From Hyphomicrobium sulfonivorans (lineage in GTDB: Bacteria; Pseudomonadota; Alphaproteobacteria; Rhizobiales; Hyphomicrobiaceae): a stretch of DNA of 64,000 nucleotides. The notes under the pieces are model-generated. The model did no database searches, had not been told where the DNA came from, and was given only the letters and a program-made list of their open reading frames with translations. Position 1 is the first letter of the stretch. Each line of letters begins with the position of its first letter. Below, in pieces: positions 23,959 through 33,033 of this stretch. The DNA lies in assembly GCF_013306565.1 (NCBI RefSeq), contig NZ_PZPO01000002.1:322501-386500 (forward strand), in the 5' to 3' direction. A program made the position numbers and the translations under genes.

Positions 23959-25725
23959 ATGTCCTCATATATGCCGCTGACGGATGATATCGGCTTCCTG
24001 TTGAAAAACGTGTTCGGGTTTGACGCGCAGATTGCAGCGCTTCCCGGTCACGAGGAACTGACGGCGGACTTTGCGGTCGCGGTGCTGGAGGAGGCTGGCC
24101 GCTTCTGCCGCGAAGTACTGGAGCCACTCAATCGTCCGGGCGATGAGGAAGGCGCGCGTATCGTCGACGGTGCCGTTGTGACGCCGAAGGGCGTGAAAGA
24201 GGCTTATCGCGCCTTTGTTGAAGCGGGATGGCCGGGGCTTTCCGGCGATGTTGCCTTCGGCGGGCAGGGGCTGCCGCGCGTAGTGCAAATTTTGCTCGAT
24301 GAAATGCTGTCGGCGACGAACATGTCGTTCGGTCTGTTTCCGGGATTGACGCGCGGCGCCGTCGAAGCCATTGCGCATCATGCCAGCGATGAACTGAAGG
24401 CGATCTGGTTGCCGAAGATGGTTGCGGGTGAATGGACCGGCGCCATGGCGTTGACCGAAGCTTCGGCGGGCACCGATCTTGGCCTGCTATCGACGCGCGC
24501 TGAACCGGTTGGTGACGGCAGTTATCGCATCACCGGCACCAAGATTTTCATCTCGTCGGGCGATCATGATTTCGGCGGCAACATCGTGCACCTGGTGCTG
24601 GCGCGGCTGCCCGATGCGCCGAAGGGCGTCAAAGGCATCAGCCTGTTTCTGGCGCCAAAATTTCTTCTGAACGGCGATGGCAGCTTGGGCGAACGCAACG
24701 CGATGTCGGTGGGTTCGCTGGAGCACAAGATGGGCATCCACGCGCAGCCGACGTGCGTGATGAATTACGACGGTGCCATCGGCTGGCTGGTGGGTGAGCC
24801 GGGCCGTGGGCTCAACGCCATGTTCACGATGATGAATGCCGAGCGGCTGTTCGTTGGCATTCAGGGGCTCGGCATTGCTGAAGCTGCAACGCAGAAGGCG
24901 GTGGCCTATGCGCGGGAACGTTTGCAGGGTCGCTCGCTGGATGGCGCGCGTGGGCCGGTGCCGATCATCGAACACGCCGATGTGCGCCGCATGTTGATGA
25001 CCGGCCGTGCGTTGGCCGATGGCTGCCGCGCGCTGGCGATCTGGACGGCATTGCAGATGGATATCGCAGCGGGGCATCCGGATGCTGCAACGCGTGCTGA
25101 AGCCGATGGCATGGTGGCATTGCTGACGCCCGTTATCAAAGCGGCGTTCACCGACTTCGGCTTTGACGTCGCGGTGCTGTCGCAGCAGGTGTTTGGTGGC
25201 CACGGTTATATCCGCGAGTGGGGCATGGAACAATATGTGCGCGATGCCCGCATTACGCAGATCTACGAAGGCACCAACGGTGTGCAGGCGATGGATCTGG
25301 CGGGCCGCAAGCTGAGCCTGGAAGGCGGCGCATTGCCGAAGCGGTTTTTCGCGCTGGTGCGCCGGGATGTTGAATCGGCAGCGGCAACTGCGCCGAGTGT
25401 AAAGGATGTGTCGGCCGAAGTGTTGGCGGCGCTGGCGCGGCTCGAAACTACAACGACGGCGTTGCAGGCTGCATCGCAAAGTGACGCGGCAGCGGTGGGT
25501 TCAGCGGCAACCGACTATCTGAAGCTGTTCGCGCTGACGGCGATCGGTTGGATGTGGGTGCGGATGGCTGTAGCGGCTCGCGCGGGCGAGACACCACTGG
25601 AGCAGCGCAAGGTGACAGTCGCCAAATTCTATAGCGAGCGGCTGTTGCCGCAAACGCAGGGCCTTGCAGCTGCGATTGCGGCGGGCAGCAATTCTACCAT
25701 GGTGCTGCCGGCCGATCTTTTCTGA
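23959..25725 (+). CDS. Acyl-CoA dehydrogenase, DmdC/FadE-like long form
   Basis: 588 residues. It has the acyl-CoA dehydrogenase core ('GAMALTEASAGTDLGLLSTR', 'GSYRITGTKIFISSGDHDF') and the helical C-terminal half ('QVFGGHGYIREWGMEQYVRD', 'RITQIYEGTNGVQAMDLAGR'). A C-terminal extension of about 120 residues is typical of the 590-residue form. That extended form includes 3-methylmercaptopropionyl-CoA dehydrogenase (DmdC) and medium/long-chain enzymes. It oxidises an acyl-CoA to the 2-enoyl-CoA with FAD and passes electrons to ETF. The substrate is unknown. It begins 160 bases after the repressor gene and ends convergent with gltA. Confidence 0.92.
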   Translation: MSSYMPLTDDIGFLLKNVFGFDAQIAALPGHEELTADFAVAVLEEAGRFCREVLEPLNRPGDEEGARIVDGAVVTPKGVKEAYRAFVEAGWPGLSGDVAFGGQGLPRVVQILLDEMLSATNMSFGLFPGLTRGAVEAIAHHASDELKAIWLPKMVAGEWTGAMALTEASAGTDLGLLSTRAEPVGDGSYRITGTKIFISSGDHDFGGNIVHLVLARLPDAPKGVKGISLFLAPKFLLNGDGSLGERNAMSVGSLEHKMGIHAQPTCVMNYDGAIGWLVGEPGRGLNAMFTMMNAERLFVGIQGLGIAEAATQKAVAYARERLQGRSLDGARGPVPIIEHADVRRMLMTGRALADGCRALAIWTALQMDIAAGHPDAATRAEADGMVALLTPVIKAAFTDFGFDVAVLSQQVFGGHGYIREWGMEQYVRDARITQIYEGTNGVQAMDLAGRKLSLEGGALPKRFFALVRRDVESAAATAPSVKDVSAEVLAALARLETTTTALQAASQSDAAAVGSAATDYLKLFALTAIGWMWVRMAVAARAGETPLEQRKVTVAKFYSERLLPQTQGLAAAIAAGSNSTMVLPADLF

Positions 25726-25766
25726 TTTGTGCATGGCGCGCGGCGTAGTGTGCGCCGGCCAGAAGC

Positions 25767-25802
25767 AAAAACGGAGCGCATGCTGTGAAAGCGTGCGCTC
25801 CG
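25767..25802 (-). terminator. Intrinsic terminator of gltA
   Basis: A perfect 9-bp stem, CGGAGCGCA/TGCGCTCCG with a 13-base loop, is followed on the minus strand by five T. It lies 26 bases after the gltA stop and 42 bases past the acyl-CoA dehydrogenase stop, so it may serve both. Confidence 0.8.
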
Positions 25803-25827
25803 CTTGTCATTGGTCGACGCTGATTGC

Positions 25828-27144
25828 TCAGCGACGCTGATCCATCGGCACGAAATTGCGCTCTGCCGGGCCGAGGTAAAGCTGGCGCGGGCGGCCGATG
25901 CGCTGCTCTGGATCTTCAATCATCTCGTTCCACTGCGCGACCCAGCCGACGGTACGGGCAATGGCGAACAGTACCGTGAACATCGACATCGGGAAGCCGA
26001 GCGCGCGCAGCGTGATGCCGGAATAGAAATCGATGTTGGGATAGAGCTTCTTGTCGACGAAATATTCGTCCTGCAGCGCGATGCGCTCCAGCTCCATCGC
26101 AACTTCCAGTACCGGGTCGTGCTTGATGCCAAGCGCGTTCAACACCTCGTGGCAGGTCTTCTGCATCACCTTGGCGCGCGGATCGTAGTTCTTGTAGACG
26201 CGATGGCCGAAGCCCATCAGGCGGAAGCCGGACGATTTGTCCTTGGCCTTCTTGATGTACTCCGGAATGCGATCAACCGAGCCGATTTCCATCAGCATGT
26301 TGAGCGCCGCTTCATTGGCGCCGCCATGCGCCGGGCCCCAAAGGCAGGCGATGCCGGACGCGATGCAGGCGAACGGATTGGCGCCGGAGGAACCGGCAAG
26401 GCGCACGGTTGAAGTGGAGGCGTTCTGCTCGTGGTCGGCGTGCAGAATAAATATGCGATCCAGCGCGCGGGTGAGGATCGGATCGATCTTGTAGGGCTCG
26501 CACGGAATGGCGAAGCACATCTGCATGAAGTTTGCCGCGAAATCGAGGTCGTTGCGCGGATAGATGAACGGATGGCCGATCGAATACTTGTAGGCCATGG
26601 CGGCAATCGTCGGCATCTTGGCGATCATGCGATTGGATGCCATTGCACGCTGCGCCGGATCATTGATGTCGGTCGAGTCGTGATAAAATGCCGACAGCGC
26701 GCCAACCGTGCCCACCATCACGGCCATCGGATGCGCATCACGCCGGAAGCCGGTGAAAAACCGCGTCACCTGCTCGTGCAGCATGTTGTGACGGTTGATC
26801 GTGCCGCGGAAGTCATCAAGCTGCCCTGTGGTCGGCAGCTCGCCATTCAACAGCAGATAGCACACCTCAAGAAAGGTTGAGCGCTCAGCAAGCTGGTCGA
26901 TTGGATAGCCGCGATACAGCAGCACGCCCTCATCGCCATCAATGTAAGTGATGCGCGACGTGCAATTGGCTGTGGACGTGAAGCCGGGATCGTAAGTGAA
27001 GCAGCCGGTGTCGCGATAGAGCTTGCCAACTTCGATCACCTCAGGACCGAGCGTGCCGCTGCGAACGGGCATCCGGCTGAGCTTGCGTTCCAGCGTTAGC
27101 TCGGCGGCGGGCTCGCAGTTGGGCGCTCTTTCGTGCACATTCAT
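25828..27144 (-). CDS. gltA: Citrate synthase (type II)
   Basis: 438 residues. It condenses oxaloacetate and acetyl-CoA to citrate, the entry of the tricarboxylic acid cycle. Catalytic His are in '[14 protein letters not shown]' and '[19 protein letters not shown]', and the catalytic Asp is in '[11 protein letters not shown]'. The N-terminal beta domain ('[20 protein letters not shown]', '[20 protein letters not shown]') marks the hexameric, NADH-regulated Gram-negative type. Length is normal. It is transcribed alone. Confidence 0.97.
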   Translation of the reverse strand: MNVHERAPNCEPAAELTLERKLSRMPVRSGTLGPEVIEVGKLYRDTGCFTYDPGFTSTANCTSRITYIDGDEGVLLYRGYPIDQLAERSTFLEVCYLLLNGELPTTGQLDDFRGTINRHNMLHEQVTRFFTGFRRDAHPMAVMVGTVGALSAFYHDSTDINDPAQRAMASNRMIAKMPTIAAMAYKYSIGHPFIYPRNDLDFAANFMQMCFAIPCEPYKIDPILTRALDRIFILHADHEQNASTSTVRLAGSSGANPFACIASGIACLWGPAHGGANEAALNMLMEIGSVDRIPEYIKKAKDKSSGFRLMGFGHRVYKNYDPRAKVMQKTCHEVLNALGIKHDPVLEVAMELERIALQDEYFVDKKLYPNIDFYSGITLRALGFPMSMFTVLFAIARTVGWVAQWNEMIEDPEQRIGRPRQLYLGPAERNFVPMDQRR

Positions 27145-27281
27145 GGGTGCATTGTCCTTGTAATGGTGGTCCGGAAGTCGTCGGCCGCCGAATATTTACT
27201 GGCGACCTGCAGGCATTTGTCGTCGGAGCGCAAGGCAAAAAGGAACCGGCGCGCCTTAGACCAAATGCCAGCGCTGGTTTA

Positions 27282-27545
27282 TTAGTCGCGGTCTGGGATG
27301 TCGGGCAGCCGTACGATGGGCATCATCTGATCGCCCCATTGGCCGATGCCGTTGTGATAGCGCGAAGCGCGGATCAGCTCGACCGTGGCACCCGCTTTCA
27401 CCGCTGCTTCGATCTGCTCGTTCAGGCGATGCAGCGTGTCGGCGAGACGCTTGACCAGCGCATCGGCGTTCGGCTGCTGTTCAGGCGATAGTGCCCGCTC
27501 GTTCGATTGCATTGCATTCGCTGCGGTCATGATAGCTGCGCCCAT
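27282..27545 (-). CDS. Small protein of unknown function
   Basis: 87 residues if begun at the ATG at 27545; the frame is open to 27647, with other possible starts. The product reads as a short helical protein ('NADALVKRLADTLHRLNEQI' then 'AAVKAGATVELIRASRYHNG') ending Asp-Ile-Pro-Asp-Arg-Asp. I do not recognise it. It lies upstream of gltA on the same strand, 137 bases away. A weak AAGGG precedes the chosen start. It is likely real because the helical region has ordinary codon use. Confidence 0.55.
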   Translation of the reverse strand: MGAAIMTAANAMQSNERALSPEQQPNADALVKRLADTLHRLNEQIEAAVKAGATVELIRASRYHNGIGQWGDQMMPIVRLPDIPDRD

Positions 27546-27744
27546 GCTGAAAAGCCCTTGCCAGATTTGGTTGTTCGCATTATCCGCAACGTATTGCCTG
27601 CGGGAAATTCCTGAATTTGTTGATGTTTGCAATGATTTTGGCGGCAAGCGTCGAATTTTGTGAATCGCGACGCCTGCGAAACGCCGCCCGCGATGGGCAA
27701 GGCGTCATTTGTCTGGCTATAGTTCTGGTGGATAGCAAAGGGGA

Positions 27745-27790
27745 TTAATTGGTAGGCGTAATATATTGTAATATATCAATTTAATCAGAT
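27745..27790. promoter_or_regulatory. A+T-rich promoter/operator-like block before EF-hand gene
   Basis: In otherwise GC-rich DNA this block is nearly all A and T, with a direct repeat of TAATATAT spaced by two bases (27759-27776) and a TTTAATCAG run after it. It lies about 70-115 bases before the EF-hand gene start and a similar distance after the divergent small gene. It could be a promoter with an operator; the regulator is unknown. Confidence 0.35.
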
Positions 27791-27859
27791 TTTACGTCGG
27801 AACCATCGGTGGCCAGGGCGGTTGTGGGGTGTCAGATACACCTCAGAGGAGCAACCGCC

Positions 27860-28180
27860 ATGAAATCGGCCTTCGGAAAAATCGCCTTCAGCTTGATAGC
27901 TTTGTCGCTGGGAACGTCAGCTTACGCCGGTGGCGTGACGCTGGGAAAAGACCCTGCAGCTGACCGCCGGGCGGGCGATGATCGGCACTTCGGCATGCAC
28001 TCGGCTGCCGACACCAACCGCGATTCAGCGATCACGATTGAGGAATGGGCGGCTTACAAGTCGTCGTCCGGCAAGCGGCTGCCGGAGTTTGCAGCCATCG
28101 ATACTGATCGCAACGGTTTCATCTCACCGCAGGAAATGGTGCAGGCGAAAAACCAGTTCTCGGACGCGTCGGACGATTAA
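27860..28180 (+). CDS. Secreted EF-hand protein
   Basis: 106 residues from the ATG at 27860, with AGAGGAG upstream. Residues 1-24 are a signal peptide ending Ala-Tyr-Ala-Gly. Two EF-hand loops follow: 'DTNRDSAITIEEW' and 'DTDRNGFISPQEM', each with Asp at positions 1 and 3, and Glu at 12. Such small periplasmic EF-hand proteins bind calcium; the partner is not known. It is monocistronic. A large perfect inverted repeat follows its stop. Confidence 0.85.
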   Translation: MKSAFGKIAFSLIALSLGTSAYAGGVTLGKDPAADRRAGDDRHFGMHSAADTNRDSAITIEEWAAYKSSSGKRLPEFAAIDTDRNGFISPQEMVQAKNQFSDASDD

Positions 28181-28185
28181 ATGGT

Positions 28186-28228
28186 GACTATCAGGCGGCA
28201 TCCAACACAATGCTGCCGCCTGATAGTC
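28186..28228. terminator. Perfect 15-bp inverted repeat between convergent genes
   Basis: Arms GACTATCAGGCGGCA and TGCCGCCTGATAGTC pair without mismatch around a 13-base loop. It lies five bases after the EF-hand stop and 13 bases before the stop of the TonB receptor on the other strand. There is no clear T run, but the position fits a two-way terminator. Confidence 0.65.
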
Positions 28229-28241
28229 CTTGTCGGGCGTT

Positions 28242-30971
28242 CTAATATTTCGCAGTGAAACCAGCGCGGAGGGTGCGACCAGGTGATGGAATTTCGGCAA
28301 CGGCCATCGGCGATACGTAAAACCTGTCGAAGAGATTTTCAGCGCTCAGATCGACAACGAGATTGTCGTTGATCTTGTAGCTCGAGAACGCGCTTACAAT
28401 CACTGCCTCGTCCCAGAAAACAGGATTGGTGACGGAAGCCACCAGCACGGGCGGCACAATCGACTTGCCGAAGAATTGCGCGCTGGCACCTATGGTCAGA
28501 GCTTCATCAAGCAGGCGTATGCCGGCGGTGAGCATGCCGGCATACTTTGGCTGTACATAGGAGCCGCGCCAGTCGCCGGGGTAGGTGAAAACGGTGCAGC
28601 CATTGATATTCGAACCGTATGCTAACTCGCTGCTGATGTCGTCGAAGCAGTATTTCACACTGTCGAAATAATTGATGTTGGCATCAGCAAAGAATATTCC
28701 AGCATCGTACGAAGCGTTGAGCTCGATTCCGCGGATCTTCGCTTTCGCTACATTTTGATGCTGATAGTCGGCACTGATGAGGCCATAGTCCGGATGGTAC
28801 AATGGCTTAAATGAACGCGCGATGTAGTCGTTGATGTCATTGCGATAGTACGCGGCCTTGAACTTAAATCGGTCATTCGTCGTGAAGACACCATCGCGGA
28901 GAATGTTGAAACCGATCTCCATGTCTTCGGAGCGCTCCGGTTTCAGGTCTGGATTTGGAATGATGCGCGCAATGGTGCCGGAGCCGGTGGTCTCAATGAG
29001 TGACGGTGGACGCATGCCACGGCCGTAGCTGGCAAACAGTTGGACGCCGTCCAGCGGTCTCAGCGTGATGCTGGCTTTTGGTGAAAAGGCAGAGCCGCTG
29101 ATGTCATTGTACTGATTTTCCCAAACGGTTGCGAACGTATTGATATCGAGCGTTGGCAGATAGGCTTGTCCGGATGATTTATAGAAATCATAACGGGCGC
29201 CGGCGTCGATAGTCATCCAATTGGTGGGATCGTACGATGCGCCGATGTGTGCGCCGCCCACGGTCCGTTCGCCGCCGTTAAGGTGAAACAGCGGCCAGCC
29301 CGGTGTCGTGGGATAGAGTAGGGCGATGCGCGGTGGATACAGCGTGTGGTTGTCGTAGTTGGCGTAGGCGTATTCGGCGCCGTAGTTCAGCCGTAGCTCG
29401 CCGACGCCCGTGTCGATCAAGGATTTGTTCCAGATTTCTCCGCCATACGTTAGCGATTCGATATGAGAGCGATATCCCACATTGTTTTCATGCGGGTCGG
29501 TCGAGTCGAATGTCGTTGCCCAGATGTTGGTGGTGAGATTCACGAGCCTATTGTCGAGCGGGGCCAACGTGTACTTCGCATTGTAGCGCTGGCTGAGCAC
29601 ATCGCTGAGCGGAAACTGCGTGTTGGGATACATCCAGGTTGACGACGGGAAAATAACGCCAGAGTGACTCTCGTAGCGATTGAAGCCGAACTCAAGGAGT
29701 TGCGCGTCGTCAAAGCGTATCTTCGCCTTCGCCAGTGCTGACGATGTGTTTTCCGAGGTGTTGACCACTTCCGCGCCGCGCGCAAAATCAGCAGCGTATT
29801 GGGCGTTGCGCGATGGCGACATGTACGCATGGGGCGTTTGCAGGATGTAGTCGCGATTACCGTTGGTGCCAGCGAAATAGTTGCCCTGCACGCGCCGCGA
29901 GTAGCCGCCCAGAATTTCCATGTAGTCGGAACGGGCTGCAAATACGACGCTGCCTGTGCGTGAAGCATCGGTCAGAAAATCCGGTCGATCGAAGTTTGCA
30001 ACACCGGGGCTGGTGAAATCCGGTAGCCGATCAGGACGGGATGCGGGCGGTGGAGCCGTGTAGTGCGGCGAAGTTGTATTGCTGCCAATGCTGCCCTTGA
30101 TGCGGACGCCTTTGTCGTTGCCAGGCAGAATGATGTCGTCGGCCGACAACGTTGTCATGTTGACGACGCCGCCGGTTACGCCAGAACCGTACGGTCCCGC
30201 GACGGAGCCTTTCTCGACTGAAATACCTGAGACAAAGTCAGGATCGACATACGAGCGATTGTCCGGACCGGCATAGCCGCGATAGCTGTTCACCTGCTGC
30301 TGTGTGCCGTCCACCATGACTTTGACGCGGTTCATGCCGCTTTGGCCGCGGATGTTGACGTCGATCGAAGTGCCGTTGTGATTGCCGACAGATATAACGC
30401 CGGGTGCCGATTTGAACATATCGCCAGCCGATATCGGCGCGACGCGGTTGATCTGCTCGGCGGAAATGAAGTTGGTCGAGCCGGGTGTTTCATAGGGCAG
30501 GTCTGTGGCTGCAGCCGAAGAGCCGCCGCCGCTCACGTCGATCGTGTCGAGCGCAATCGCGCCGTCAACCATTGCGCCATCTGCGCCAGCGCTTTCCTGC
30601 ACCAGCGTTGCGGTGTTGGCGCCGGTCATGCGGACGGAAATGCCGGTGCCAGACAGCAGCGTGCGCAGTGCCTGCTCCGCCGTCATTGTGCCCGATACGC
30701 CTTGCGAGGTGACGCCGCTGGCGATGCTGGAGGAATAGCCCACCTGCCAGCCGCTGGCCGTGATGAAGGCGCTGAGCGCCGAAGATAGCGGCTGCGCTGG
30801 AATGGCAAAGCTACGCGCCTGGGCCTGTCCCGCGCCCTGGGCGAAAGCGGGCTGAAATGGCACCGCTACAGGTGTCAGCATCGTCGTGCTGAGCAGCACG
30901 AAGGTGAAAACGGATCGCGTGACGCACGTGTCACGGCTGGTGGCGATACGCGCCAACTTACTCAACGCCAT
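28242..30971 (-). CDS. TonB-dependent outer-membrane receptor with STN signalling domain
   Basis: 909 residues. A signal peptide ends near 45 ('VPFQPAFAQGA'). The STN (secretin/TonB short N-terminal) domain covers 50-125 ('FAIPAQPLSSALSAFITASG'). It marks transducers that signal their loading to an anti-sigma factor. The plug domain is about 150-290 ('VNIRGQSGMNRVKVMVDGTQ', 'GSVAGPYGSGVTGGVVNM'), and the 22-strand barrel runs to the C-terminus, ending in an aromatic ('GRTLRAGFTAKY'). The barrel resembles haem/haemoglobin receptors of the HasR-like branch, but the ligand is not certain. fecR-like and fecI-like genes lie directly upstream on the same strand, completing a surface-signalling system. 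Confidence 0.92.
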   Translation of the reverse strand: MALSKLARIATSRDTCVTRSVFTFVLLSTTMLTPVAVPFQPAFAQGAGQAQARSFAIPAQPLSSALSAFITASGWQVGYSSSIASGVTSQGVSGTMTAEQALRTLLSGTGISVRMTGANTATLVQESAGADGAMVDGAIALDTIDVSGGGSSAAATDLPYETPGSTNFISAEQINRVAPISAGDMFKSAPGVISVGNHNGTSIDVNIRGQSGMNRVKVMVDGTQQQVNSYRGYAGPDNRSYVDPDFVSGISVEKGSVAGPYGSGVTGGVVNMTTLSADDIILPGNDKGVRIKGSIGSNTTSPHYTAPPPASRPDRLPDFTSPGVANFDRPDFLTDASRTGSVVFAARSDYMEILGGYSRRVQGNYFAGTNGNRDYILQTPHAYMSPSRNAQYAADFARGAEVVNTSENTSSALAKAKIRFDDAQLLEFGFNRYESHSGVIFPSSTWMYPNTQFPLSDVLSQRYNAKYTLAPLDNRLVNLTTNIWATTFDSTDPHENNVGYRSHIESLTYGGEIWNKSLIDTGVGELRLNYGAEYAYANYDNHTLYPPRIALLYPTTPGWPLFHLNGGERTVGGAHIGASYDPTNWMTIDAGARYDFYKSSGQAYLPTLDINTFATVWENQYNDISGSAFSPKASITLRPLDGVQLFASYGRGMRPPSLIETTGSGTIARIIPNPDLKPERSEDMEIGFNILRDGVFTTNDRFKFKAAYYRNDINDYIARSFKPLYHPDYGLISADYQHQNVAKAKIRGIELNASYDAGIFFADANINYFDSVKYCFDDISSELAYGSNINGCTVFTYPGDWRGSYVQPKYAGMLTAGIRLLDEALTIGASAQFFGKSIVPPVLVASVTNPVFWDEAVIVSAFSSYKINDNLVVDLSAENLFDRFYVSPMAVAEIPSPGRTLRAGFTAKY

Positions 30972-31093
30972 TTACTCAATTCCCTCATACGCTGGGGCTG
31001 GTTTGCACCGGCCTCAACGTTAAGGACGCAGGACCACCGACGATCTCTTAAAAAAAGTTTCCAGCATCTGTCGCAGCCGTCGCGTCAGCGATG

Positions 31094-32116
31094 TCAGCGC
31101 AGGATGATGACGCCCGGCAGTGTCGTAACTTTCGCGCCTGCCGCTTCCGCCAGTGAGCGGATGGCCAGCGCGGGATCGTCGAGTTTGTAGCTGCCGCTGA
31201 CAGCGGTGCCTTGCAGCGCGCTGTTCCACACGACGACGCGACCGCCGTAGTAGCGCTGAAGCTGCTCCAGCACTTGGCCGAAAGGCTGCTGGTCGAATGT
31301 GATGCGGCCTTCGGTCCATGCGAATGTCGATGCGGTGTCGATGGCGCGCACGGAAGCCATTGCCGCCGGGCCGACGTTTACAGCTTCACCGGGCGTCAGA
31401 TCGGTGTGATCGGACGGTTGTGCGAGGCTGCTGACGGCAACCTTGCCGCGGGCGAGGGCAACGTCATCAAGGTCGCCTTCAAGGTGGATATCGAACGCGG
31501 TGCCGGTGACGCTGACGCGGCTGTAATTGCCATCGACCACAAACGGGCGCGCAGTGTCGCGTGCGACGTCGAAGAATACCTGGCCTTCAAGCACGTGAAC
31601 GGCGCGGCTGCTGTCGGTGAAGTTGATGGCAACGGCGGAAGCGGTGTTGAGGATCATGCGCGATCCGTCCGGCAGGCTGACGGTGCGCTGTTCGCCCGTC
31701 GCGGTCATGTAGTCGGCGCGCGCCCACAGCATGAAATCGGACGCATGGGTCGCGCCCCACAGCAGAAAGATTGCAGTTGCGGCCACTGTAACGTTGCGGC
31801 GGCGCTTGCGCGTAGCGTTGGCGGGCCGGGTGGCTCCGGCGACGTTTTCAGCAGCTTTCAGGAATTCCGGCTCGCCCCACATTGCGGCAACTTCAGCGAA
31901 GGCTGCTGCGCGGCGCGGGTCGCTTTCGCTCCAGGCGCGGAAATTGCGGCGGACTGCGGGATCGTTGGTGGCGGCCTGCAACCGGACAAACCAGTCCAGC
32001 GCCTCGTCCCGGAACCGCGTGTCGTCGCCAGGACTGGCAGCCTGCGCGTGCGCGTTGCTCTGGTCGTCCTGCGTCACCGCTGCCCCCGGATGCGCCGCGA
32101 CCATCGCCGCGGCCAT
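31094..32116 (-). CDS. FecR family anti-sigma regulator
   Basis: 340 residues. The N-terminal cytoplasmic part has 'ALDWFVRLQAATNDPAVRRNFRAW' in outline, the conserved DUF4880 motif with Trp-x-Arg-Leu. A membrane helix lies near residues 110-130 ('VTVAATAIFLLWGATHA'). The periplasmic FecR domain is at 140-260 ('GEQRTVSLPDGSRMILNTAS', 'VHVLEGQVFFDVARDTARPF'), and a C-terminal STN-contacting region follows ('LQRYYGGRVVVWNSALQGT'). It relays the state of the TonB receptor to the ECF sigma factor encoded upstream. A second start at 32104 is possible. It ends 122 bases before the receptor gene. Confidence 0.93.
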   Translation of the reverse strand: MAAAMVAAHPGAAVTQDDQSNAHAQAASPGDDTRFRDEALDWFVRLQAATNDPAVRRNFRAWSESDPRRAAAFAEVAAMWGEPEFLKAAENVAGATRPANATRKRRRNVTVAATAIFLLWGATHASDFMLWARADYMTATGEQRTVSLPDGSRMILNTASAVAINFTDSSRAVHVLEGQVFFDVARDTARPFVVDGNYSRVSVTGTAFDIHLEGDLDDVALARGKVAVSSLAQPSDHTDLTPGEAVNVGPAAMASVRAIDTASTFAWTEGRITFDQQPFGQVLEQLQRYYGGRVVVWNSALQGTAVSGSYKLDDPALAIRSLAEAAGAKVTTLPGVIILR

Positions 32117-32202
32117 GCGTGTATCGCCTTATGCGTAACGGCAGGAGGTAGCAGCATTCGCATTGGGTGCAAACCGGGCTGGCACGTTGGCGGGATCGTC
32201 GC

Positions 32203-32721
32203 TCAGCCCCTGTCCAGCCGCGCCATAGCGTCCATGCAGTGGCCCATTGCCATCCGCAGTTCATTATAGACCGTGCTGGTGGAGACGCCGAGGTGATCGG
32301 CGATGGCGGCAAAGGTCCAGCCTTCCTTGCGGCTGAGAAGCAGAACCGCGCGCGCCCTTGGAGGCAGCGCCATCAGGGCGGCTTCGAACTTTGCCAGCCG
32401 CTCGCGGTCGATAACTTCTTTTTCCGGCGTGGGTGCGTCGGACGCGATGTTCAGGATCGCGCGTTCGTCGGTGATCGGGCATTCAACGCGCGAACGGCTG
32501 ATGGCGCGGCGGCTCTGATCGATGGCAACGCTCTGTGCGGTCCGATAGAGGTAATGGTTGGGCTGTTCGATCGGCGTTGTTGGCGATGCCGCCAGCAGGC
32601 GCAGAAACGTTTCCTGCGTAGCGTCGGCCGCGTCAGCGGCGTTGCGCAGCCTCCGCATGAAGAACGAGCGCAGGCGGCCTTCCTCGCGTCGGTGAAGTTC
32701 ATAAACTAGCGTGCCGCTCAT
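32203..32721 (-). CDS. ECF RNA polymerase sigma factor, FecI type
   Basis: 172 residues from the ATG at 32721, chosen for GGGGA upstream; an ATG at 32760 is also in frame. Region 2 is 'LRSFFMRRLRNAADAADATQ' with 'ETFLRLLAA' after it. Region 4 is 'ALMALPPRARAVLLLSRKEG' with 'FAAIADHLGVSTSTVYNEL', the helix-turn-helix for the -35 element. By family it directs transcription of the downstream receptor when released by the FecR-like protein. The order sigma, anti-sigma, receptor on one strand is standard. Confidence 0.93.
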   Translation of the reverse strand: MSGTLVYELHRREEGRLRSFFMRRLRNAADAADATQETFLRLLAASPTTPIEQPNHYLYRTAQSVAIDQSRRAISRSRVECPITDERAILNIASDAPTPEKEVIDRERLAKFEAALMALPPRARAVLLLSRKEGWTFAAIADHLGVSTSTVYNELRMAMGHCMDAMARLDRG

Positions 32722-33033
32722 GCGATCCCCGATTACGCGAACCTGTGGGTTGCCCCTCATCGGGGCGCCGGGCCATTGCCACGGCAGTAACAACGATGGC
32801 TGGCGTTTCACTTCAATCCCAATGATTTAGATCGGGTCCAGATAGGTCTGGGGTCGTCATGTGATAGTTTACTTGAGTGGTATAGTTTTATGTTTCTATT
32901 CCATGGCTTAAGGGCAGTCGTCACCGGCAGTGAGTAGCATTTAGCTGCGCGCGATTTTGGCGAGGCGTGGCGGCGTTGCAACATGTGGGCTTCTCGCCCA
33001 TGGCATTTCTACGGAAGGTTTCACCCGCACGGC
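32722..33033. promoter_or_regulatory. Divergent promoter region of the FecI-like system and RNA methyltransferase gene
   Basis: An A+T-rich patch at about 32866-32907 stands out and probably holds a promoter. A Fur/Irr/RirA-type iron operator would be expected for the sigma gene, but I see no clear consensus. No gene is visible. Confidence 0.35.

Noticed and set aside
31211-32269. 352-codon open frame on the plus strand
   Set aside because: It is antisense to the FecR-like gene and part of the sigma factor gene, both clearly coding on the minus strand.
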